Shown here: piece after piece, positions 9,026-20,758 of the stretch
How positions within the stretch are numbered: position 1 is the stretch's first letter
Layout: every line of letters starts with the position of its first letter
From: Adenophora triphylla var. japonica
Taxonomy: Eukaryota > Streptophyta > Magnoliopsida > Asterales > Campanulaceae
Assembly: GCA_022495995.1 (NCBI GenBank)
Contig: JAFEMH010000752.1
Location: forward strand, 186,001-250,000
Length of the DNA: 64,000 nucleotides
Direction of reading: 5' to 3'
Position numbers and translations under genes: made by a program
Notes under the pieces: generated by a model
Told to the model about the DNA's origin: nothing
The model's database searches: none
The model's input: the letters and a program-made list of their open reading frames with translations, nothing else

Positions 9026-10429
9026 CGTAAGTACCCCAATCTGGATCACACCCTTTCAAACACATGGGAAGCACCGCAGACTCATCAACGCAGTCTTTGA
9101 CGACCCCTCTCACTCAAAACCCTCTCTAAACCCCGGCCAAACCAAGGGAGGAGCCTTCGCAGGATAAAAAGGGACAAAAGGACCTTTCGGGAATTTTCGA
9201 AATTGGAGAAGCAATAATGGTCCGTACGGACCTCTTTGTTATCATAATTCTTGAATCCCCTTAAAGTCCACAATATTCCCTCAAATCCGGAGAGAATTGA
9301 TTACCCTCTTGCTTAGTTGGTCCGTACGGACCTCTTTGCATGCAAGATGGTCCGTACGGACCTTATTGCCACAGGGGACATCATGATTTCCAAATATTCA
9401 CCATCATCACAGATTCCCTCAAATCGAGGAAAACCAAAAGTTTGGATTACCAGGGAGGTCCGTACGGACCTCTTTGCACCAAATCTGGCACTATAAATAG
9501 AGGGCTCCCCCTCCTCATTTTCACACACCTCCCACTTCTCTCTTCCTCCCTAGGCCTTCTGGCTTCCCCTCTAAGACCTTCCGAGGCATTCCCGGCCCCT
9601 TTCGGATCCTTCCAAGGCCTTCCGAGCCCCCTCATGGTGCTCCGAAGCCTCCCGAGCGCTCCCGCGACGGCTCCCGCGCTGCCGAGGCACTCTCGAGGTA
9701 CTGCGAGGCCCCTCGTGGTACTCCGAGGCCTTGCACAGTCTTTCCACGGTGTCCCGACTCTTTCCGAGTCAAACCGGCGATCCCAAAACACGCCGAAACT
9801 ACGCAGGAGTGACTCCTGCCACCTCAGCGCACGCCGAACCTGCGCCCGAGTGATCCACTGCGATCCCAGCCTTGCACGCCGAACCTCTGCCCGAACGCAC
9901 GCAACCTCAACTCATGCCGAAACTCTGTCCATGCGGACTCTAGGCATCTCGAAGCAATCCCGATCCGTGCAGGAGCAGCTACTCCGACCTCAAACACTAT
10001 TCCCCAGCGGAAGACAGACACGAACCAACATTGGTAAGGCTTCCTTCCATTACTATTTCAATACATTTCCATACATAGCATACAATGTAGACATCCGATA
10101 CAACATGCATTTTTAAAAGCACACACACACACAACATTTAAAGGATATTAGGGGTATCCGAAAGACTCGTTTTACGAGGCGACTCGGGTGAGCTCTAATA
10201 TTCTAATATTCTCTTCCCGAGGAGTCATCTGACCTCCGAACTCAAAATCTCATCACACAAAAAACAGTTTAAAATTATCTTTAAAGCGTGCCCTTTTTCA
10301 ATGTTTTGGGCTTAATAAAAACGGCGTGGCGACTCTACAAATGCGAAAACAAACGGCGAGACGAAACCGCCGCCAACGCGAAAGATGCCAGATGCCGGGG
10401 CGCGAGCCTCTCGGATCCGGGTAATTTCA
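9026..10429 (+). repeat. 3' LTR of element A
   Basis: The LTR is about 1404 bp. It begins CGTAAGTACCCC (TG mutated to CG compared with the other copies) and ends GGGTAATTTCA at 10429. It matches the reverse complement of the 5' LTR of B (23013-24507) along its length, including four palindromes, the TATA box CTATAAATAG at 9491-9500, a run of imperfect inverted GAGG/CCTC motifs (9600-9760) and an (AC)n run at 10118-10132. A primer binding site does not follow, so this is a 3' LTR. Confidence 0.85.
9219..9500 (+). promoter_or_regulatory. LTR promoter of A: four palindromes plus TATA box
   Basis: GGTCCGTACGGACC occurs at 9219-9232, 9319-9332, 9349-9362 and 9457-9470. A TATA box, CTATAAATAG, follows at 9491-9500. 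Three copies continue with CTCTTTG. The spacing puts the cluster in U3 immediately upstream of the expected transcription start, as in LTR B on the other strand. Confidence 0.7.
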
Positions 10430-10434
10430 GTAGG

Positions 10435-10720
10435 GACGGACTTTTCTTTTGAAAATGTGTTATGCAGTCTGTGCCGTGTTTTTGGTGACGGACTTTGAGG
10501 GGAAAATATGTGTAATTTGTGCCGTGTTTTGTGACGGGTCTTTTGAAAATGTGTCGTGTAGTGCTTGATCCCCTTGTTTGAGAAAATTTGTACAGTGTGT
10601 GCCGTGTTTTGTGACGGACTGCATGGGAAAAAATTATGTGTAATGCATGTCGTGTTTTGTGACGGGTTACATGTGAAAATTTGTGCATCGTGTGCCGTGT
10701 TTTATGACGGATTTTTTTTT
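10435..10720 (-). repeat. Tandem array TR1 in element B, cut by element A
   Basis: These are reverse-orientation copies of the A array (GTGCCGTGTTTTGTGACGG units, about 45-60 bp apart). The LTR end of A at 10429 abuts GTAGGGACGG. The intact counterpart in A, read in reverse, is CCGTGTAGGGACGG, so the join falls inside a repeat unit, as expected for an insertion rather than the natural end of B. Confidence 0.85.
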
Positions 10721-10774
10721 ATGCTTTGGTATTAAGTACTGTGACTGACGTACCTTTGTTGTGTTTACCTGCAG

Positions 10775-12787
10775 GATGAGGGGCTTTTGGCTGGGAAAGC
10801 CAAGAAGATGAAGACTCGGGGATCGCTCGAGGCTGTAGTCGAGTTATGGCAGCAGATGCCGAATTTCTCTATGGATGGCGGGCCGAGCCACAGGAGGCTG
10901 GTCTATGCTTACGGCTGGGCGTGTTCGTGGAGAACTTGGTGGGGTTTCGACACGAGGAAGAACAAGAGCGTCTTTCCTGGGCCTTTACGAGTATTGGTGG
11001 GATACCACCCACACCTTCCATCCGAGTGGGGCGAGGTGACGGTGACGCCCACAGATTTTCTTTGCTATCACGGGCTTTCCTTGAAGGAAGGCCCGTGCGG
11101 TGGAGGGATATGATTGCCAAGGACGTCTTTGAATGAGGCTGCTGGGCTTTGCGCCTCTTCCTCGTAGGGGCACAGGGATCTTTGTACGGCGATGTAGAGA
11201 TGAGGATTACGGCCGGTATTGGGGCCTGCTTGTCGGGTACCGGCCGGAGTGACGGGCGGTAGCGTGCTCCTTTACGTGGTTTGCCCTTTTCGAGACTTTT
11301 TCTCAAACCATGCGACGACGGCTCCTTTTGCTCTCTTGGAGAGCTTGATTGACTTGGAGGGAGTTTGTGACATAGCACGGGCGAGACGGGCCTAGCCGAG
11401 CTTTACTTCTCCTTGGACCGGATTCAGCGGGGGTGTGGCCGGTTCTTTGGCTTTGTTTTGATTTTGCTTTGGAGGTATGAGTTCATTCTTTGTTTTTGAT
11501 TAGCAACCTGTCATTTTCTCCATTTTCTCTTGCATTGAGCCTCTTACGCTTTTGTCGCGAGGTGTGGTTCTACGAGATCTTTCAGTGCTTCCCGTGGGAT
11601 AGAGATCACAGGGCCATAGCGGCCTATCCCGCTATGTTAGGCCGGGCACGCCGGTGAGGAAGAGGAGGACCAGCGGGGGTAAGCTCACCATTTCCTACGG
11701 GAGTTGCGAGGCACATTTGGAGAGAGATAGCCGGAGGCATTTGTTCTCTATCCACTGGGTTTAGTACGAGGGCGATGAGTTCGAGGGGGCTCTGTGGTGA
11801 TGGCGCGGCGGAAGATCTTTGCGGGGCACGACTGTGACGTCATGTACACAGGAAGAGCGGGTCTTTTGGCGGCATGGCCGGGTATGCTTCCCTTGGCTCC
11901 GAGGACCCGCCTTTCGGGATGTTGGATTCCGGGATATGGATGTATTGGAGTTTGAGAGGTATTTGGGCAGCGTGAGTGCCCATGAGTTTGTCTTGTATCG
12001 AGAGGAGTATGGAGCCTTCGTGAGGAGGAAGTTGAGGACGCCACAGGTATTGGCGAGGGAGAGGGAGGCTGATCCGCAGGGTCCCCCAGAGGTTCCGGTG
12101 CCTGGGCCGGATTTCACGCATGTTCGTGGGGACTCATCGAGGAGGAGGGTGTGCATGCCCGTCCACGAGCGGCTCACGCTACCTACCGAGTGGATCCTGA
12201 CATGCCGATGAGTGTGCTTACTCTTTTCCATCTTGGCATCTTTTCTGTATTTTTCTCTTTTTGTTGTTGAGTATGACTGTATTGCTGAGCATTTCTTTGG
12301 CTGCTTGCTTGTGCAGGTCCCGGGGAGAGCCTATGACATGTTGACCCGCCGTTATATGGCAATGAGGTCCTTCGCGAAGAAGATGGCGTCGAGGCTGTCT
12401 TGCCGGTCTTCGCGACGTGTGCCGGCGTACGAGCCGATGCCTTTGAGGCATTCTGTAAATGTTCCTCCACCGAGAGCCGAGCCGGAGCCATAGCAGGAGG
12501 GACCTTCGCGGGGGCAGCATAGCATGGATGCCGGGACGTCCTCGGGAGCTCAGAGACCGCAGACCCTTCATCAGTTCTTTCCTCCGCCGGATGCACAGGG
12601 TGAGGGTTCGTCAGGGCATGCCTATTTTGACCCTTTTTTCGGCTTCGATCCTTCTCATTATCTTGAGTACCAGCCTAAGGAGGGGGCTCAGTACTCCGAT
12701 GATGAGGGTGTGACTGGCGAGTTTACCGGGATGCCCGACTTTTCGCTTGAGGATGTCAGTGATGATGATGCTGAGGAGTCAGATTAG
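10775..12787 (+). pseudogene. Antisense gene 1, copy B: spliced plant-mobile-domain-like gene
   Basis: Same layout as copy A: an acceptor (GTTTACCTGCAG, exon from 10775), a PMD-like stretch (WGEVTVTPTDF), intron 11475-11561 (GAG|GTATGAG ... CGCGAG|GTGTGG), the exon with FRDMDVLEFERYLG and EEYGAFVRRKLRTPQ, a second intron ending GCTTGTGCAG near 12316, and an acidic C-terminus (YSDDEGVTGEFTGMPDFSLED...DDDAEESD). Differences from A: a one-base loss right after the start, several frameshifts in 10900-11460, and the donor of the second intron reads CGATGAGTG where A has CGGTGAGTG, so its GT is lost. The upstream exon is absent because A cuts the first intron. Confidence 0.7.
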
Positions 12788-13127
12788 GATTCATTTGCTT
12801 TCCCTCTTTCCATATCCCCTTTCTTCTTTTTTTTTTTGTTTAGCAACAGACATTTATGGGTACCTGTAATAAAACACTTGTATTTGCATGGCAAAAGTAT
12901 TTTATTTTAAGATGTAATGTCGTATTTGTGATTCCCGGGAATTGTCCTAGGAATTGTTGCTATTATTATTTTTTTGTGCATGCCACGTGAGCTGAGAGAG
13001 TGTTTGTGGGTAGTGTATGCTTGCCGAAAATGGCTTTGGCCAGTGTTTGGGCAGCTTGGAGCAAGTTCCTGCTGGGGACAGTGGTTATTGGCCAGTTTGC
13101 TAAGAAAGTGGGGCCAATATGCAATAA

Positions 13128-13172
13128 GGTCCGTGCGGACAAACCTTGGTTGCAAAGAGGTCCGTACGGACC
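13128..13172. promoter_or_regulatory. Palindrome pair upstream of gene 2 (copy B)
   Basis: GGTCCGTACGGACC at 13159-13172 and a variant, GGTCCGTGCGGAC, at 13128-13140 lie 120-160 bp upstream of the gene 2 ATG at 13290, the same place as in copy A. Confidence 0.5.
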
Positions 13173-13289
13173 AGCCTTGCTTTTGGGAAGGAAATAAATG
13201 CTTTCCAGTGTCTGGACTTTCCCCATTCCCCATTTGCAGCCATTTTCGAGCTTTCTTCCCCATTTTCTCTAGGAACCTCCATTTTTGCC

Positions 13290-14801
13290 ATGGATTCTTC
13301 GTACGTTCCAAGAATTTTGCCAAGGCTTTCGCAGGAGCGGCAAGCACACTTCCTTGAGCAGCTGAAAACGCGGATGCGACGCCGTATGAGGCATCAGAGG
13401 CGGGCTTTTGAGGTAAGGTTTCGACTTTGCTCGGTTTGGTCTTTTATGGAGTTGGTTCCTGATTGGGATTTGTTGCGGGCTGCCGCGAAGTTCTGGGATG
13501 TTAGGAGGCATGTGTATTGCTTCTCCTACAATGAGGTAGTGCCTACCTTTGAGGATTTTCGGGCTTTGATTGGAGGACCGGAGGTGGAGGCCATCTCGCT
13601 TCCCTTGATTGGTGGCGCTGCTGTGAGCGTGAAGCTTGCAGGTTTTCTTCGTACTTCATTGGGAGAAGTGCAGGGCATGATCCTTGATTTGGGTCATATT
13701 GATATTTACTGCGGCTAGGAGCGGTTCATGGTTGATGACGAGTGATGTCTCTTGGGATGCATTTGCCTTGTGCGTGATAGCGACGCTCTTCATGGTCGGC
13801 TCCCTTGGGGTTTGCGATGGCGCTTTGCTAGATGTGGTTGGGCACTGCAGCTGGAGAGGATATTGTCCCGTTGGTCTTTGGGGAGACTCTTCATGGTATT
13901 GATCGTCGGCGGCAGGGATCGGTTCATGAGAGGGGAAGCCCCGCTTTGCTCACCTTGTGGGCTGCGAGAGAGACTTCGGGCCATGCTCGAGGCTCAGACG
14001 TCGTTTAGCCCGTGGTCATTTGCTCAGCGACCTCTTGTGTTGGATATGGATCGATCCGCTTTGGGAGAGATGGATGGCACGGCTTGGTACGCATCGAGAT
14101 CCGTTGGTGGGTTCCTTTGGGGATTGAGACTAGGAGGGCCTTTCGGGAAGGGTCCTATGTTGTCGAGTCCCAGGTTTGTCTTGGTCCTCTTTCTATATTC
14201 CGTCGCTTGTTTCCCGGCGGTTTGGGATGAAGCAGGAGCCTTTGTTGGGGCAGGATGACCTTGCTCTGCGGAGATAGCTCCCTCTTTGTATGGCGGCTCC
14301 GGGTGCTTTCTTGTATTTTACGAGGGTATGGAAGTATTCCGCTTTCCCTCTGTGGTGCTCCTTAGACGTCGGGAGAGTGTCGTATTGACGACTCGGTACT
14401 TGGCCTGGTATGAGCGGCGTGTTGGGCGATCCCAGCGGCTTTGGGGAGCGGGCGCGGAGCGATTGCAGGACACAGGTGCCGTAGTAGCTATTGCCTTAGG
14501 AGTGCCGAAGCACAGTCGACCCTCGGGATGTGACGGGAGACACTTTGTTTGACTACGAGACTAGAGTTGACCGGCGACGGGGAGAGGTCCTCTTTTACGG
14601 ACTCGCGGGGAGGAGATCCGAGGCCAAAGCACGGGCGAATGAAGCCACTGAGAGGCTCTTGGATTGTTTGACTCTACGGGAGGACCCACGATCTCGGGTG
14701 AGAGACGCGAGTTGGTTCACGTGGAGCGAAAGAAGACTCGCCGGGGACGAGGGAAGAAAGGGAAGAACGGCGAGGGGACAAGCGCGGATGGCACGGAATG
14801 A
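13290..14801 (+). pseudogene. Antisense gene 2, copy B: DUF7745-like, broken
   Basis: It starts with MDSSYVPRILPRLSQERQ and keeps the same conserved stretch as copy A up to about 13715. There the frame closes at a TAG (IYCG) where copy A reads on through ISGLPERF. Later pieces continue in other frames: SWDAFALCVIATLF (13745-), FSPWSFAQRPLVLDMD (13752-14258 frame), and the basic tail ending at a TGA at 14799-14801. Comparison with copy A suggests an ancestral protein of roughly 500 residues. It faces pol tail to tail, with about 830 bp between their ends. Confidence 0.7.
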
Positions 14802-15627
14802 CCTCCTAGGTATCCATTCATTGCATTGCAAACACATTATTTGTTAAATGTATTAAAGGCTTTGTCTTTTAGCATGTTGTGAACTTGAGAGTAGACCGTG
14901 CTTGATCTCATCAAGAAATGTTGTAACCGTTAGTGATTTGTGATTTACTTTTAAAGCTTTGTCGAGAGCCTTGAGATCTCTTGTTCGCTTTTGTGTATTT
15001 TGTGAACCTTGGCGGTGTCCATCTTTGGACTTTGCATTTGCGAGCGAGGCGGCACAGGCCACGACGGCAATCCCCTTTGCTTGGGCTGTGTTTGAGAGGT
15101 TGGATGATCCCCTGACAAGTCGTTTTGACGGTCTTTTCTGTAGCTTCCTTGCCCTTTGTTGGCGTCGGGCTCCTGACCTCTTTTTTGCAGCTTCTGTTTG
15201 AGCTTTTTTTTGTTTTATATATTTTTTTGTGAGCCCTTGCTCGAGCTCTTTTTTTTTGTGAGCCCTTGCTCGAGCTCTTTTTTTTTGTGAGCCCTTGCTC
15301 GAGCTCTTTTTTTTGTGAAGTGCGTGAGGGCGAAGACAAGCCCCTGGCTTGGAAGTAGACATGGGTCAGTCGTCTGACGCTGAGTGACCCTCGGATGTCC
15401 TTTGATGTTGCGGCCTTTGTTTGACTTGGTCAAGGTGATGGTGGGGGTATGCTCCCGGAAAGTGTGTAGCTTGATGGAGGTCTTGATTGACATTCAAACT
15501 TTTGACTTTTTTTGTGTGTTTTTAGACCGGACCAATTAAGGTTGCCTACGTTCCCCCGGACTAGAGGGCTCAGGTCTGCGTAGTTCGACACTACATGGAG
15601 TGCCAATAGATGCACAGTTGTTCTTCT
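14802..15627. other. Untranslated stretch between gene 2 and pol in element B
   Basis: It is the counterpart of 749-1562 in A. No supported gene. It contains the expanded 28-bp repeat described separately. Confidence 0.6.
15222..15316 (+). repeat. Three-copy 28-bp tandem repeat in element B
   Basis: The unit TTTTTTTGTGAGCCCTTGCT plus CGAGCTCT is repeated three times. The matching place in element A (about 1140-1200) is unexpanded, so the expansion is specific to B. Confidence 0.85.
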
Positions 15628-16802
15628 TTAGGCGAAGTATCTGCGAAGTTTGCTTCCGTTGACTGGATTCATGAAGGGATTGCCGTCTAGGTCTGTCAGC
15701 TTCATGGCACCTCCGGAGAAGATCTTTTGAACCACGAAAGGGCCGATCCACGTTGGTTCCCATTTTCCCAGTGGGTTGGTTCGAGTGGGAGGCTTTTCTT
15801 TGAGTACCAGATCGCCTTCCCTGATGTCTCGGGACTTGACTTTCTTGTCGAAAGCTCTAGCCATCCTGCTTTGGTAGGCTCGGACGTGTTCCATGGCCTT
15901 TAGTCGTCGCTCGTCTAGCAGAGCCAATTCGTCATGTCGGCTTCGGAGCCATTCGACTTCGTTGACGTCATTTTCTAGCAGCACTCGGAGTGAGGGAATT
16001 TCCAATTCAATGGGAAGGACGGCTTCCATCCCGTATGTTAGTGCGAATGGGGTTTCTCCCGTGGATGTTCTGACTGATGTTCGGTAGCCCTAAAGTGCAA
16101 GGTGCAGCTTCTCGGGCCAATCTCGTCCTCGGGTGGTCATTTTTCGGATGATCCGTTCGAGGGTCTTGTTTGCTGCTTCCACGGCGCCGTTCGTTTGTGG
16201 CCGGTAGGGAGAAGATTTGTGGCGTGTGAGCTTGAATTCGGCGGCGATGCCTCGAATTCCCCCTCGAAGTGTGAACCGTTGTCTGATATGACCTCATTTG
16301 GGATGCCGTATCGGCAGATGATGTTTTCCTTGAGGAAATGCGCGACCTTCTTGGAGGTGAGTATCTTGTAGGACTTGGCTTCGACCCATTTGGTGAAGTA
16401 GTCGATGGCTACTAAGATGAACTAGTGACCGTTGCTGCCTGGCGGAGCGATTTTTCCGATGACGTCAATTCCCCAAGTGGCAAAAGGCCAAGGCGTAGTC
16501 ATGCAGTAGAGATCGTGGGGAGGTAGATGATTGAGGTTGGAGAACCGTTGACATTTGTCGCAGCTTCGGACAAAGTGAATGCAGTCTGCCTCCATGGAGA
16601 TCCAGTAGTAGCCCATCTTGAGAATGATTTGCATCAGGGCTCTAGCGTTCATGTGGGGACCGTAAGACCCATTGTGGACTTTGTTCATGAACTCGCTTGC
16701 TTCTTCCTGGCTGATGCAGCGTAGGAGTGGTCCTTGGTAGCGCTTATTGTACAGCATGTCCCCAAGGATGACAAAGTGAGAGGCGAGGTGTTTTAGGGCC
16801 AT
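15628..16802 (-). pseudogene. Integrase of element B (frameshift and stop)
   Basis: The N-terminal HHCC zinc finger is visible (VHNGSYGPHMN, CDKCQRF; 16660-16545) but one expected position is altered (GSYGPH where a cysteine/glycine is usual). The core follows: first Asp in VAIDYFTKWVEAK, second in SDNGSHFEG (about 16280), Glu in the NGAVEAANK stretch. The C-terminus has GKWEPTWIGPF and ends RYFA at 15628. A GAG-to-TAG change about 16424 stops the frame just before the core (NGH*FILVAIDYF). One G is missing from a G-run near 16262, shifting the frame after HFEG. It is therefore inactive as it stands. Confidence 0.85.
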
Positions 16803-19800
16803 GATGCTCTTGGCTTTGACCCCCTTCTGCGTGTTGGCCTTCCTCGTTCATGAAGGCGGTTTCCCCGTTCTTGAGGTATTGGAAGATCTGGTCATACCAT
16901 GGCTCATTGATGGGCTTGGGTTCTGGTTTGATCTCGCAACAGTAGGCAGGAATTTCCTTTCGTCCGACTTTGAAGGGCTTGATTGCTTTTCCGTCAGGGA
17001 TTTCCACGAGTGAAGCCAAGGTGGCTAAGGCGTTCGCAAACCGGTTTCGGTCTCTTGGCAAGTAGTGAAGGTGACCTCTTCAAATTGTGTGATGAGGTCC
17101 TCCATGCAGCATGGTATTTTTGCAAGCACAGGTCTATGGTTTTCCACTTGTTGGAAACTTGGTTGATGATCAGGGCTGAGTCCCCATAAACTTCGAGTTT
17201 CTGGACATTCCTCTCGAGTGTGGCTTGTAGTCCGGCAGCGCAGGCTTCATATTCGGCGGCATTGTTGGTTACTTGGGATCGACCAAGAGCATACCGATGT
17301 CGTTTCCTTTTTTGTTGGCTGCTCCATCGAAGAACAGTTGCCATCGATTTTCGCCTTCGAGTGCAAAGATTCCCTCATCTGGAAATTGTGGTTCGGGGCC
17401 TCGAGCCTCGTCGGTTGGGAAATTAGCCAGTTGTTCAGCCATTGCCCGTCCCTTGATTGACTTTTGGTTCACGTACTTGATGTCAAACTCTGCTAGGAAG
17501 AAGGACCATTTGGCGAGCCTCATTGACAGAGATGGTTTGTCGAAGAGGTATTTGACTGGGTCCATTTTGGAAACCAAGTGTACCGTGTGCGACTGCATGT
17601 AGTGCCGTAATTTTCCGACAACCCATACCAGAGCTGCGCAGGTTTTCTCGAGGGCTGAGTAATTGAGTTCGCTGCCTTGAAGATTTCGAATGACAAAGTA
17701 GATGGCATTTTCGACTCGTGACTCTTTCTTTTCTTGACAGAGCATGGCTCCCACTGCGGTGTCGGTCACAGTTAGGTATAGCAACAGTGGCTTCTCCTCA
17801 TGGGGAGGACAGAGAATCGGAGGACTCACAAGGTATGCCTTTATTTCTTCAAAGGCATCTTGGCATTCTGAGTTCCATTCGATGTCGGCGTTCTTCTTCA
17901 TCAGTTTGAAGATTGGCTCGCACATGGAGGTCAATTGATTGACGAAGCGGCTGATATACTGCAGGCGGCCCATGAAACTTTTCACCTCTGTTTGAGTTTG
18001 CGGTGGTCTCATTTCGATGATGGCCTTGATCTTTTGAGGATCAACCTCGATACCTCTCTCGGTGACCATGTATCCCAAGACCTTGCCTCGGCTGACCCCA
18101 AATGTGCATTTCCCAGGGTTTAACCTCATTGAGTGTTTTCGGAGGCGATTGAAGAACTTTCTCAGGTCTGTGAGGTGTTGTCCATCTGATCCCTTTGAGT
18201 GGACGATCATGTCATCTACGTACACTTCGATCTCTTTGTGGATCATGTCGTGGAAGAGGGCGGTTGCTGCCCGTTGGTAGGTAGCCCCAGCGTTCTTTAG
18301 TCCGAACGGCATTACTGTGTAGCAATAGGTTCCCCAGGGGGTTGTGAAAGCTGTCTTTTCTTGATCTTCCTCGGCCATCTTGATTTGATTGTAGCCGGCA
18401 AACCCGTCCACGAAGGACTTGACTTCGAAATTGGCTGTAGTGTCCACCAACATGTCGATGTTGGGTAGTGGAAAATCGTCCTTGGGACTTGCTTTGTTGA
18501 GATCTCGGAAGTCCACGCAGCAACGCACTTTTCCATTGGCCTTGGTGACCGTGACGATATTGGAGAGCCATGTGGGGTACTCGATCACCCTGATGAAGCC
18601 GACGCGGAGCATCTTCTCGATCTCTTCTTTGACTTGTAAAGACCATTCTGGCTTGATTCGGCGTAGCTTTTGCTTGATGGGCTTAGCCTCGGGATTCAAG
18701 GGAATCCGGTGTTCTACAATGTTTGGATCTAATCCAGGCATGTCTTGGTAAGACCAAGCGAACACGTCCACGAATTCTTTGAGCAGTGCAGTCAATGCGT
18801 CTTGCTCTGTGCCGGTGAAGAAACTTCCGATTTGCGTCTCTTTTGGCTCTTCAGCAGTTCCCAAATTCACTTTGGTTAAAACCTCCTCGGCAGCTTGGGC
18901 CCGGTTTTTCTCTCGTTTGACAACATGCTTAAAGATGTGCTTAATGTATTGTTCGTTTAATGTGTCCGCTTCTTTATCAAGTGAATCGTTATTAACTATT
19001 TGTGTGTTAGTTAATTTATCAGTTGTTAAAGATGCAATGAGAGGATATTCGAAAAGATCGAAGCATTCATTAAGAGCATACAGGAATACATTATTGGCAA
19101 TGAGTTCGTAATCTTCTGGCGTGAGGCCATCAGATGACTCGAGAGACTCAAATTCAAAGATAATGGACTCGGGATGGGTTTTGACACTGGACTCTAGGAC
19201 TCGAGGGGTCAGACCAAGTTGTTCGATCATGTCCTTCTTGCTGGCGGTGGGTCCGGAGAAGGTGGCCCAGTTATTGAGTGGCAATGAGCTTGATAGGAGG
19301 CGGGGTTTGAAAGGCTTTGTGTCACCTTTCCCGATCATTGCTATCACAGAGTTATCAGAAACAAAATCGATTAGATCTGGCATCTCGATTTCTTCATTGA
19401 AGAGCAGGTGGAGCAGGCTCGTTCCAAGCATCGTCTCGGAGTCTTTTGCTTTTGTCTTGGGCATTACTAGCTCGAATGCGTAGACTCGTCCCGCTTGTTG
19501 AAGGCGGAGTGTTGACAGAGAGTTTTTCGAGTTCTTCGCCAAAGAGGGGGTTTTCCTGAACCAAAATTCATTGTGAATAGTGGTGGTCATGGATCCCGGC
19601 AGAGGCGGTGTGTCGAGAAATGCTCTTCGGACGGGATTTGCCTTCGAGGCCTCCGAATCTTGCCAGGTTCCGCCGGAGCTTGTCCATGGTTGTCGGCCAG
19701 CCTTGTTTGGCGTTGATCGCCTCGTTCCCTTTCCCGTGTCTTCGTTCAAGTTGTCATCTTTCTTTATGAAGTACTTGGTCATGTCGAAGCCGTAAGGGCG

Positions 19801-19908
19801 AAGATCGGAGATTGCGTGCAAGCCTCTTTTGCTATCTCGCGGAGCGTTTTCGTGCAGCTCGCTTGTCTTCCGCAATGTGTTCGGGAGTAGGAAAGTATCC
19901 CAAGCCAT
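16744..19908 (-). pseudogene. Reverse transcriptase, RNase H and second (archaeal-type) RNase H of element B
   Basis: This is the largest open frame in the window (19908-17269, 879 residues). A Tat-type linker is followed by the RT with SFVDGFAGYNQIKMAEED (first Asp region), FTTPWGTYCYTVMPFGLKNAG, and the catalytic YVDDMIVHS (about 18220). RNase H begins around TDTAVGAMLCQ. A second RNase H starts WQLFFDGAANKKG and, after a frameshift near 17290, continues NNAAEYEAC...YGDSALI (17250-17180), giving the D, E and D acids. The dual RNase H is diagnostic for the Tat lineage. The linker to integrase (GRKEIPAYCCEIK) is at 17061-16744. RT itself looks largely intact, but pol as a whole is broken. Confidence 0.9.
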
Positions 19909-20616
19909 GGAGGGTATTCTGCTCTTTGATATTGATGATTTGTTGGGTACCCTGATGGCGTTTTCCCAAACCGAGCCCCGGGATGTAGTTCATGTGCTTC
20001 ATCATTTTCATCTGGGAGGGATCTTGTCCCAAATCAAAGGCAAGTCTATGTGGCACACCCGGGCCTTTGGGCTTTCGATGGTGAACCCTGTTAGCATCAT
20101 GCCGTCATCATCGTGTTTGATCTCTAAGACCGGGACGCCGTTTGTGTTGGTCCTTTCAGCTGACTATGCTATCTCCGTAGATGATGGTTAGATCTCGTGC
20201 CTTGGACGAACTTTACGCATTGATGGAGAGTGGATGCCACCCCATTAATCTGGTGTAGCCAAGGGCATCCCAAAATGGCAGTGAACGTGATCGGGATGTC
20301 GATGACTTGGAAATCCGTCGGGACCATTTGTTTTCCGAACCACAGGTTCAAGGTGGCTATTCCCAAGACTGGGCGGGACGTTGAGTCGTATGCCTTGATT
20401 GCCTCGAGTTGAGGGCTTTAGATCGCTGCTTTGATCCCTAGCAAATCCATCATTTTGGATGGCAGGACATTCATGGATGATCCCCCATCTACCAAGACCC
20501 GAGGGAGACGGCGTTCGTCCGCGAACTGTTATGTAGAGAGGCTCATTGTGGTCGCCCCAAATTTTGGAAGGTCGAGCTCGTGAAAGTGATGATGTTGCCG
20601 TAATTAACGTTGCCAA
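19832..20616 (-). pseudogene. Protease region and RT linker of element B
   Basis: The region reads in pieces. LWFGKQMVPTDFQVIDIPITF and AILGCPWLHQINGVASTLHQ resemble the C-terminal half of the retropepsin in Tat elements, and C has the parallel FHVMDIPSEFAALLGRPWLH. Then comes GLGLGKRHQG...LGYFPTPEHI, typical of the segment before RT. The catalytic Asp-Ser/Thr-Gly should lie near 20470-20520, where the sequence encodes a stretch like VLVDGGSSMNVLP in a shifted frame. Frame changes make it nonfunctional. Confidence 0.65.
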
Positions 20617-20758
20617 TCATCTCGAACCGCTTCATCAGTGTCACCGTGATGGGAACCATGGTCTCGGGCCAGGCTTTCTTCCAACTTGAGCTTGTGCGGG
20701 TAAGATGAAGTGAGTAAGGACCAGAGCGAGATGTTAGCCCGAGTACGCTTGAGCCGAG

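Larger units (their letters stand above)
212..10429 (+). mobile_element. Element A: 3' half of a Tat-type Ty3/gypsy retrotransposon
   Basis: Order on the plus strand: integrase C-terminal part (212-748), noncoding stretch, antisense gene 2 (3088-1563), antisense gene 1 (5627-3593), tandem arrays (5723-8960), 3' LTR (9026-10429). The 5' LTR, gag and most of pol lie left of the window, beyond inserted element E. The LTR ends ...GGGTAATTTCA at 10429 and is followed by GTAGG inside a repeat unit of element B, so A appears to have inserted into B in opposite orientation. Extra reading frames between pol and the 3' LTR, dual RNase H in the sister copy B, and an Arg-type primer binding site in B all point to the Tat lineage (Ogre/Retand relatives). 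Confidence 0.85.

Noticed and set aside
17269..19908. An 879-residue host gene
   Set aside because: It carries retroelement RT and RNase H motifs and sits between LTR-element parts.
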